Under the pieces are notes generated by a model that made no database searches, had not been told where the DNA came from, and was given only the letters and a program-made list of their open reading frames with translations. This document shows positions 48,250 to 57,859 of a stretch of 60,000 nucleotides of DNA, piece by piece (the stretch's first letter is position 1; each line of letters begins with the position of its first letter). The translations under genes were made by a program, and so were the position numbers. The DNA is from Antedon mediterranea. Lineage: Eukaryota; Echinodermata; Crinoidea; Comatulida; Antedonidae. The DNA lies in NCBI RefSeq assembly GCF_964355755.1, contig NC_092679.1, forward strand, positions 17,600,932 to 17,660,931, in the 5' to 3' direction.

Positions 48250-49341
48250 GGCCCTGTTCAGACCCATGGCGTTAGACCGTTTTAGCGTACAACGTTACTA
48301 GCAAGGTCACGTTACAAACCGCAGAGAAAAAAACGAGGTGTTCAGACCCATAGCGTACGATTATCGTTACAACGGAAGTACGTCATTCAGGTTGTTTCTA
48401 GTTGCATATTCATGTGCTCTTACCCACGTGTTTTCATCATTATTTCCACTGTGTATAGGCCTAGGCCTAGATCTCAGCCCTACAATTATGACAAAGTTTG
48501 CCGTAAATAAAACAACATACCTCAGCATTTATTTAAGAAAAATATAGTAAAGCCAAATTTCTGTTTCTATTGTTTTTATTTTGTATTTTGTATTAAAAAA
48601 CATTTTCCCCAGGTTCTTGTGTTACGAAAATAAAGCAGGCCTCCTAATGATGAAGAAAAAATTGATTGTGATAGTCTATCCAGTCCAGTCAAAGATATAT
48701 ATTCTTTGTTCCAGTAGGTTGAAAATAATCCTTAACTTGCTAATAAAAGGGACACAGCTCCCCTTGTTTGTTTACTGATTTTTTTAGGAGTTAGGGGGTT
48801 TTCAGCATTAAACTTGTCCAGTCTAGTCTGCCTTGTATATGAATGAGTGACTTGATGTCCCACGCTAGTTTTTAGCTTGAATGAAATGCGTGAATGACTC
48901 TAGGCCTAGCTAGGCCTAAAAGCGGATGGGATCGTAGTCCCTATGTTTAAATACAAGGTGCATGTATTTATGTCATTTGTTAGAAAATATAATGGTAATC
49001 AGTTGATAGTAGTTTGTAGCCTTTGTAACAGTTGTATTTGTAGTGTAGTTAGGCCTTATTTATTCTGGCCTTTTTGTTATTGAAATCCATCTCACACATT
49101 GACGATACAAGATGTCAGCCTAGGTCAAACCTTGTTTCGCGTCATAACAGGAAACGTTCTGATTGGATACAACGTTGACTTACAGTAGCGTCGTACGCTA
49201 AAACGGTACTATCAACCGTTTTCCACTACAACGCTACAACCGTTGTACGACGCGTTGTACGCTAATCCCCAACTGTTCAGACACACATTCTTTTAGCGTC
49301 GTACGCTAAAACGGTCTAACGCCATGGGTCTGAACAGGGCC
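48250..49341. mobile_element. 1.09-kb foldback MITE with TTA target duplication
   Basis: The ends are GGCCCTGTTCAGACCCATGG and its exact complement, with TTA on both sides (48247-48249 and 49342-49344). The arms continue through CGTTAGACCGTTTTAGCGTAC. Inside, GTTGTACGACGCGTTGTACG and similar words form further pairs on the right. No transposase is encoded; the frames at 48338-48778 look fortuitous. Confidence 0.85.
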
Positions 49342-50342
49342 TTAATGTCCTTTTCTAATTTTATGATAGTGTAATAACACTGGTAGACTTAAGTTATTAA
49401 CCTCAGTCCCCATAGATTATGAAGCAGTGCTTTAGAAGTTAAAGTTCAAAATACTTATGGGTAAAACTTATAGTAATTTGTTGTATTAATTCACAGTCCC
49501 AAAATCACCGGAAAATATAGAAATAATGTATTCGCACGTCGAAATACGTTTCTGAGTTTCTGATTGGTGTAGGCTATAGCGTAGTTTCATCGCAAGTAAA
49601 TTTCATTTATATGCATACGCATGCGTATAACTAGACACTTTCGACTCATTTTCGACTTATGGAAAAAAAGCTTATATTATTATACATTTTATACTGTAGA
49701 GATTTTTAAAATGGTTGAAACTTGAAACGTTTTACAATTTTCTAAACAAAGGTGTAACATTTCTAAAACTACCCTCCAAAACTATGATTAATATATTATG
49801 GTACAGGAATGGTTAGTTAATAGGCTTCAGTTTGTTAAAGATTCCACACATTGCGGATAAACCTATAGATTTTAAACCTACGTAGTTTTTGACGTCATCA
49901 TTGCATTCGGAAATTGAAAACTCGGAGTTAAGCTTAAAAATTGCTTTAAATATTTCCTCCTAAGGGTTCCGTACGTATATTTTGATTGGTTGGCTTGTTT
50001 TGTTGGAAACGAAGTTTGTTGTACTTTAAAATTCAGCATTTTCACGGACCCTTTATTTTCGCAACTTTCGCGATTGGACAACGATCGCGAACATTAGGGG
50101 CACGCGAAAATTGTAAAACAGTAATTATGTTGTTGGTTACAATGATTACAATACATCACACATGAAATTAAACTTATCATTAAAATCAGTACATATTGTC
50201 TTTTTATTTTAAAAATAAGCATATTTGTACATTCTTATTCTAAGTTTCTTAACATATACGGTACCATTATTGTTTTTTGTTTATACATTCATAATAATTT
50301 AATCAGAGCCGAAAAAATGCATCCACTAACCATCTACTTTCC

Positions 50343-50938
50343 CTCTATCATATTGATCTCCTAGTTATATTGACCCCTAGTTATATTGACCCTCGAGTTA
50401 TATTGATCCCCTAGTTATATTGACCCTCTAGTTATATTGACTCTCTAGTTATATTGATCCTCTAGTTAAATTGATCCTCTAGTTAAATTGATCCACTTGT
50501 TATATTAACCCTCTAGCTAAATTGATCCTCTAGTTATATTGACCCTCTAGTTATATTGACCCTCTAATTATATTGACCCTCTAGTTATATTGACCCTCCA
50601 GTTATATTGACCATCAGTTATATTGACCATCAGTTATATTGATCCTCTAGTTATATTGACTCTCTAGTTATATTGACCATCAGTTATATTGACTATCAGT
50701 TATATTGATCCTCTAGTTATATTGATCCTCTAGTTATATTGACCCTCTAGTTATATTGACCCTCTAATTATATTGACCCTCTAGTTATATTTACCCTCTA
50801 GCTATATTTATCCTCTAGTTATATTGACCCTCTAGTTATGTTTACCCTCTAGTTATATTGACCCTCTAGTTATATTGATCCTTTAGTTATATTGATCCTT
50901 TAGTTATATTGACCCTCTAGTTATATTGACCATCATTT
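50343..50938. repeat. 17-bp minisatellite, about 35 units
   Basis: The unit is close to ctagttatattgaccct. Most units are full length, a few are shortened (ATTGACCATCAGTTAT), and variants differ at one or two positions. It ends in decayed units near 50960. Confidence 0.95.
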
Positions 50939-51507
50939 TAAATCTCAAGTTATTACTGACTTTCTTATACTGACCTTCTTAACGCAATTATTATATAATT
51001 ATAGCTTAGCAACGATGGAATAATTATATATTTTGTTATATATTAGGCCTATCTCTATATTATAATACGTATTACAATTAAATTTTAATATTTAATATTG
51101 TATAAAAAAAGCCCAATAGTTCACCCTCGCAAGGCTTAGTAGTGTGTGGCGAAAGTAATTTAGTAGTAATTAAAAAAAGCGACCGATGTCGTATAAATTC
51201 CAATACTATTAAAATCAAAATATGCAATATTCAAAAGCATTTCAATCTATTATTAAAGAAAAACTATTTGAAAATATATGTACAGCTGCAAGTAACTTTG
51301 GAAGTCACGTATACAGAATTATCCAAATTAAAGAGCCCGCATCCGACCCCGTGTGGATAATAATTTACGTACGTAATCGATGTAGAAATATGAATTATTC
51401 ATCATATTCCGCTACCTTATTGAATATTCATTAGGTGTGGTGTAAGAATTAACTTGACTACAATTCGCTTTTACAAATGCTTTCCACCGAGCACCAAGCC
51501 GTTCACC

Positions 51508-51582
51508 ACCTGTATAGTCGAATGGTTTAAAATATGGATTTTACATGTCGCTGTATTGGGTTCGAGTCCCATGAGCAACTTT
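51508..51582 (+). mobile_element. tRNA-derived SINE head
   Basis: An A-box-like TATAGTCGAATGGTT is followed at tRNA spacing by a strong B box, GGGTTCGAGTCCC. The anticodon region is AT-rich and mispaired. It lies about 335 bp past the FGF-C stop codon. Confidence 0.5.
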
Positions 51583-51916
51583 GTTTACTAAGAGATTTAG
51601 AGGGTTAAGTTACGTTATAGTTAGGAAATAAGTCGACTATCTTGTCATTCTTTCACATAGAAAATAATGAATAATTCATGATTTCTGAACCGCTTACTGG
51701 ACGAGAAAAAAAATTCGCTGGCCGGAGTGGGAATTGATATTTTAAATACTATCAAAGCATGAATTTATTGGCGGAAGGCAAACAAACCTATTCTAGAACG
51801 TTTTCTATATAAGATAAAACACAAATAATAATACGAGCTAGCACAAACTACCGTAAGCATTGGATAAATAGACGAACTAACTACCCGTTCCATTTTTGAT
51901 CGTTCAAAATTCCATT

Positions 51917-54431
51917 TTACGATATTAGGATAAAATTAGATTTAAACTCCGTGTTAGTTTCCGATGAAACTACCCGGCCGTTTCTGTTAATTGTGAGAAA
52001 ACGCGTCGTAGTCCTACTCGGAAACACTTTCTCGAAATTGCGTTTATTTACTTTAACGTGTACTAACGACTGAAAGGATATAAAGCAGGATCGTCTGGAT
52101 TTTTCCCGCCATAAGATATCAATATTTAGTTCAGACAGGATTTCTTCCTCTGTGTTCTGAAAAAAAAAAAATTTTAACTGTACTATTTTCGTCTGTTATC
52201 ATCTTCACCATACTTTTTATCATCGTCTAATCCTCTAATACACCATCATCATTATCATCACCATCTATAATCACATATCTTATATCATCACCACCATCCT
52301 CATCATCATCGTCATCGTCAAGAACAACATCAACATTATTATGATCATCATCATCATCGTCATCATCAAGAACAACAACAATATCATCATCAACATCATC
52401 ATCAAGAACAACAACATCATCAACATCATCATTAAGAACAACATTATCATTATCATCATCATTATCATCAAGAACAACAACAACATTATCATCATCATCA
52501 AGAACCAAAACATTATCAACGTCATCAATAACAACATTATCATCATCAAGAATAACATCAACATTATCATCATCATCATCATCAAGAACAACAACAATAT
52601 TATTATCATCATCGTCATCATCATCATCATCATCATCAAGAACAGCAGCATTATTATCATCACCATCATCATCATCAAGAACAACAGCATTATTATCATC
52701 ACCATCATTATCAAGAACAACAACATTATCATTATTATTATCATCACCATCATCCTCATTGCATTATCTTTATTGTCAGCCATCATCCACTTCTTAAAAA
52801 GAACATAACACTGTTTTAGTTTCTAGGCCTACATACATTTCTTGCAGATATTTTCCCAAGCCTGTCCATTGATAAGTAAAGTCCTGATTCAGTGCCTCGA
52901 ATGATGACCAAATTAGGTCCGACAGCAAAAATGGTTAATTCAACTATAATGTAAAACAAAAAAAATTATTCATACAGTATTATGCAAAATATGCAACATT
53001 TACCAGCATCATATTACATTAATTCGTAAACAATTAACTCATTAGGGTATCAGAGGGACATAATAATGATAATATGGAACTCTGATGGGCATGGGTTCGA
53101 GCATATCTGTACCATACTGATTGCATCCTTAGGCCAGATGCTCTACTCTCATTGCCTTGTCCTTTAGATGGGATGTAAAGCAGTTGGTCTCGTGTACGTA
53201 CAGTGCACGCTAAAGAACTTGGTACTGTTTGAAAAAGAGTAGGGGATCCTCTCCCGGTGTGCTGACTTGGTAGGCGCCGCACTGCTGGCTGCCGCCGTGG
53301 GTCCGTGGAGTGCCTAATCCGAATTTCCTCAGTTTCCAGTTAAGCTTGAGGACCAGAATAAAAAACCTTTACCTTTTAACCTTTGATTCATATAGAGGAG
53401 ACTTTGAGGTGTCCATGTCCGAAATAGTATCATGTAATATGGTGCCTTTCGGCCCAAACCTTAATATCTAATTTAGTAATTGGCAGACAGAGAAACAACT
53501 ATATACGAAATATAAAGACTATACTTGCGAATGTTGTTCTTCTTAGTTTAATTCTTATTAAAACAACATAACAGCAATGTTATCAATTTAGTTTTCTGTT
53601 TTGTGAGAATCTTTGTATTTGATTTCTTTATTACAATAGCTGTTCATAATGACAATCGCATTTTACGATAAACGTGGTCGAAAATACAGTCTCGCCTAAC
53701 CCAAGTATTGTTACTGTACACTCTATACTCTCTACAATAAACAATGTTATACATTGTATTATTTATTTTATAATATTTCTATACAAAGTGGTTATAATTA
53801 AATAAGTATTGTCAAACAATGGAATTGCTAAACATGAAATAACATAAAATCGAACTTTGAATAGGCGCCATTTTGTAGTTTGAATAAAGTCACTCACTTT
53901 CTCCGAAAAACCCAACAAACATGATTTCGCTTCAGTCGTTATCTTTCGGTTTATTTTAAACAAAAATAAACCGGTTTATTTTAAACAAAAATAAACCGGT
54001 TTATTTGGGGGTTTTTTCCGAAGTAAATAACTATTATTCTACATTAAAATAGCATATTCAATAGATTTTAAAGTTATTATTTTCAGAGAGAAATTAATAT
54101 ATCTTTAATAATTAATTTTTTACGAACCGTATTTGTTTTTACAGTTACTTGTGCCATGGACATGTCCATCTGGTCCGATCATCAGAAATAAACCAGTTCT
54201 TGACAAAACTCTTTTTACAACTTTATGATGGTCCAACCTGGCTTCCTCGGTATCTGAGGTCGTCGTCTCCCTGTTTTCTGATTTGTCGTTAAAATAAGCC
54301 AATGTGGATTGGTTTGTCTCTATCTCCACCGTTGATTCAATCAGCGAACCCAGGATAACGATAACACAAATGGCATATAAAGGACACACAGTGACATTTT
54401 TGGTACTGGAGACATCTTCTTCTATTTTCAA
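51917..54431 (-). CDS. FGF-like secreted ligand, paralogue C (no in-frame ATG)
   Basis: Coding exons are 54128-54431 (5' limit uncertain), 52837-52943 (107 bp) and 51917-52156. Intron phases are 1 and 0, as in A and B. The exon 1 donor is weak (GTTCGT) and that of exon 2 is GTATGT. FGF sequence is clear: RTGLFLMIGPDGHVHGT in exon 1, RGTESGLYLSMDRLGKI in exon 2, TRFLTINRNGRVVSS in exon 3. The N-terminal part of the frame is hydrophobic (YAICVIVILGSL), as in a signal peptide, but has no ATG. It opens with TTG at 54431, just after an in-frame TAA at the acceptor. An ATG at 54415 is in another frame and stops after 23 codons. Options: frameshift (real or assembly), upstream coding exon joined at another AG, or pseudogene. 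Exons 2 and 3 look intact, which argues against long decay. Confidence 0.75.
52225..52768. repeat. ATC/ATT trinucleotide array in FGF-C intron 2
   Basis: About 540 bp of (ATC)n on the plus strand is broken at fairly regular intervals by CAAGAACAAC, making a compound array. The long Met-, Ile- or Asp-rich frames it creates are artefacts of the repeat. It fills most of the 680-bp intron between FGF-C exons 2 and 3. Confidence 0.95.
53040..53390. mobile_element. SINE-like repeat in FGF-C intron 1
   Basis: It contains TGCTGACTTGGTAGGCGCCG (A-box-like) and a GATGGGATGTAAAGCAGTTG segment with CTAAAGAACTTGG, blocks that I know from SINEs widespread in marine invertebrates. The strand of transcription is unclear. 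An AATAAAAAACCTTTACC tail follows near 53360. Confidence 0.45.
53830..54110. mobile_element. MITE family M1, diverged copy in FGF-C intron 1
   Basis: It has the family blocks CGAACTTTGAATAGGCGCCA, AGTCACTCACTTTC and ATTCTACATTAAAATAGCAT, and an end near ATATCTTTAATAATTAA. A tandem of about 2.5 units (AAACCGGTTTATTTTAAACA) replaces part of its centre at 53943-54005. Confidence 0.6.
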
Positions 54432-54692
54432 ATCAAATTATCTGAAAAAATGTATTCAAGTTTTTTCCCAGTGTAAAGCTTTGTCTACACTATCAAACTA
54501 GTTTGACACAAAACAAATGTGCCCAAATACGGTATGGTGGTGATATGACCAAATACGGTGGGGATATGACATCCATATAATAATGGGTACATAACATTTT
54601 TTTTTGTCACATAAAGTTTGATAGTGTAGACAAGGCTTAACACAAAATAGAGATATAGAAAGAAAGTAAAGTACAAAACGGGTGGACACGCC

Positions 54693-55175
54693 TATGCTAA
54701 TTAGTCAATCCACACCAGACATAGGCCTATATGCTAATTAGTCAATCCACACCAGACATAGGCCTATATGCTAATTAGTCAATCCACACCAGACATAGGC
54801 CTATATGCTAATTAGTCAATCCACACCAGACATAGGCCTATATGCTAATTAGTCAATCCACACCAGACATAGGCCTATATGCTAATTAGTCAATCCACAC
54901 CAGACATAGGCCTATATGCTAATTAGTCAATCCACACCAGACATAGGCCTATATGCTAATTAGTCAATCCACACCAGACATAGGCCTATATGCTAATTAG
55001 TCAATCCACACCAGACATAGGCCTATATGCTAATTAGTCAATCCACACCAGACATAGGCCTATATGCTAATTAGTCAATCCACACCAGACATAGGCCTAT
55101 ATGCTAATTAGTCAATCCACACCAGACATAGGCCTATATGCTAATTAGTCAATCCACACCAGACATAGGCCTATA
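54693..55175. repeat. 37-bp satellite, 13 identical copies
   Basis: The unit starts TATGCTAATTAGTCAATCCA and ends CATAGGCC. The thirteen units look identical. The unit contains TAGGCCTA, the palindrome common across the window. It starts 250 bp upstream of the first mapped base of FGF-C. Confidence 0.95.
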
Positions 55176-55659
55176 AAAACAATCTACAAGACATTGATAA
55201 CTTTCTGCAAATATTGTTAATATCTAAAATAATTATTTAATAGCTATTAAACTAAATATGTAGTACATTTAAACATAAAAGAAGTAAGATGTAAATAAAT
55301 TAGAAAAAAAAGAAGATTTTTGGTAGACTAATTAATTTCATGTTTTAAGCATAAAAGTTTAGTAAAAAAAAGGAAAATAATAGTTATTATAAAAAAAATA
55401 ATATGTAGTATATAAGGTAGTAGTTATGAGTACTAAGCCTAGTTTGTGTGAGCAAGAGTAGGTCAACTAGCTGAGGTGGTACTTTTACCGATAGGTGATT
55501 TTGCATTTTGGAATACAGTTTGTAGAAACAATTGCAACAACCAAAATCACGTTGCAAAGTATGTTTACGAGGAAAGTATATAGATGATGAAAACAGTTAG
55601 GTGGATAGTTATTATGTGACATTAAAATGGCATATTCAACCAAAAAAATTAATTTTTTA

Positions 55660-56005
55660 AAACAGTTACGAAGTTGAAGTTGCAGTGGCTCTGGCCTAAG
55701 GTGCTGCAAAGTGGCAACGTATAACGGAATTAGCAGTACCATAGTTCAGCCGATACAGTAAAGAAGTTTGGTTCTGGCCAAAGCTATTGCGAAGTATGCA
55801 GCGGTTAAGCCGATACAGTTACGAAGTTGCAGTGGTTCTGGCCGAAGATATTTCGAAGTAGAAGCGGTTCAGCCGATACAGTTACGAAGTTTCAGTGGCA
55901 TATAGCCGAAGTAACGACGGTCTATAGCCGATGTAGTTACGAAGTTCAGTGTATCTGGCCGAGGCCGATGCGAAGTAACAGAACTTCTAACGAAAACAGT
56001 TACAA
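55660..56005 (+). repeat. Degenerate tandem repeat, period about 60 bp
   Basis: The phrase CCGATACAGTTACGAAGTT, or close variants, recurs near 55660, 55750, 55810, 55872, 55930 and 55993, with GGTTCTGGCCGAAG between. The frames within it have no recognisable coding pattern. Confidence 0.7.
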
Positions 56006-56142
56006 AAGTATTATAACATAAAAAGCAATAGCAATATGGAGTGTGTGTTGTGTTTTTCCCTGACAGTGAGTGTGCGATTATATATTAAGATATTCAAATT
56101 GGTTTATAGACCAACTATTGTGTATATTGTCCAAATAACTGA

Positions 56143-56275
56143 TGTTTATAAGTGGAATGGAAAGAATATTTTTATTCGTTGAAAGACAATCTATGCGGAG
56201 TTTAATGAATTGAGTTTAATGATTGAACAGTTTCTCTCCATTCCACAAATAAACACCTCACTGTTCGAAGGCTAG
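56143..56275. repeat. Hairpin element (family H), copy 2
   Basis: The left arm GTTTATAAGTGGAATGG pairs with CCATTCCACAAATAAAC. The core has TTTTTATTCGTTGAAAGA, shared with the hairpin at 26304-26446. Confidence 0.6.
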
Positions 56276-57639
56276 GTCCATAAAACAAAAATTATTTTAG
56301 CCGCGGAGTAAAGCCGCTATAGACGGCGCACTCTAACTGAGGTTGGGTTTTAACTGTTTCATTGGGATCATCGGCCTAGGCGTCGCACACAATCTCAACA
56401 TTTTTATATAAAGCTATTACCTAAACGTGCAAAATGTACACCAATCGTAAGGATGTATACAAATACAGCATGTGACACCACATCAACCAATCAAATGGCA
56501 AAGATACAAAAGGCGTGTTATAGCCTACGTACTATTAATACCAGATTCGATAGATTGTTACTAGACCTATAACGCATGGTTACAAAAAGTTGATGCATAA
56601 TCATCATGTAACATTTCAACGAACGATAACCAACTTAATCTAGAACAGGTGTGCGCTGATTCCGTCCTAGACGAGTAGGCATACACCTAGCAGTACATAA
56701 TGAGCGCAATAATCAAGAAAGATGGGGCGGGGTCTCCACCTGTTACGTGTAATTCATTTAAACAAATTAATAGATAAACAGCGCCGACCAATTATGTGTA
56801 ATTAAATTATTAGGAATAAAAAAGTATAAATTGTAGGCCTACAAAATACAACTGTGTGAAAACCACCCAGCAATAATAGTATATTGAAAAAGGTACCGTA
56901 AACGGGGAAATTCTGTGATTATTGAAAAGTTTTAAAAAAAACAGATTAAGTTTGGCTAGATTACTTTATGTTTTAGGCCTAATAACAATAACCCAAAAGG
57001 CTATAAAATCCCGGCATTACATTGCCAATTATGTGTGCCATTATTTAAATGTAGGTCTAAAGGTCAACGTTAAGATATTTTATAAGTCCATGTAATATTA
57101 ATATAATTTAATTACATACGGAGTGTGAAAGTAATCGAGTGTTTTGTTTTAAATGTTGATATGTATGATAACACAAGTCTATCTAAATCCAAGGTGGTTT
57201 TAGTACCTGTAATTGTTCACTTTTGTTTGCATATGAGGTAAGTTTAAAGTATTCCAAATCCTGTAAGTAGTTGTTTCTTGTATACATTATTAGGTTCGCC
57301 ATTTTGTGTAAGCTGGCCTCGCTGACATCACAGCGACCACGGCCGGGCGCTTGCACAGTTATTGATGATAGACTCGAAAGAGAGTTTGAACGAGCACTAT
57401 AACAATTATGACTATAGTATTTTGTATTAAATACATGAAGGATAACTTCTGATAATAGTATGTCCTATTTTTATGAGTACCGTGTTTGCCACGTTGTTTG
57501 AATTAAGACATTACAAAATCGAACAATTTTTAATATGTTTTAATAGGGAAGAGTACAATTTTACTCTTTCGTTTACGGTATGGTACTGTCACTTACGTAA
57601 AGAAACAATAGGCTGTATAAGTGTAGGCCTAATGTAAGT

Positions 57640-57855
57640 AAAACCGAGCATGCATGTTACTTATAACATTGAATGTAAGTTTTATTGTTAAAAACACGTT
57701 TTTAGCTAGGTAGGTGTCATTGTGCTGTTATACTGTATTAAGATGTAACTTAAAACAAAGCATACATATTATTTATAACATCGAATGTAAGTTATATTGT
57801 TAAAACAAAATGTTAGCCAGGTAGGTGTCATATTGTGCTGTTATACTATATTGTT
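57640..57855 (+). repeat. Two-copy tandem repeat, period about 110 bp
   Basis: Two diverged units share TTATAACATYGAATGTAAGTT, TTAGCYAGGTAGGTGTCAT and TGTGCTGTTATACT. No coding frame. Confidence 0.75.
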
Positions 57856-57859
57856 TAAA

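Noticed and set aside
51508-51582. Functional tRNA gene (also considered at 30415, 46915 and 47332)
   Set aside because: B boxes are good, but acceptor and anticodon stems do not pair, so SINE heads are more likely.
52227-52808. Poly-Asp, poly-Met and poly-Ile/Asn proteins of up to 168 residues
   Set aside because: They are translations of the (ATC)n array in an intron.
54693-55175. CRISPR array
   Set aside because: The units are directly tandem with no unique spacers, and the genome is eukaryotic.
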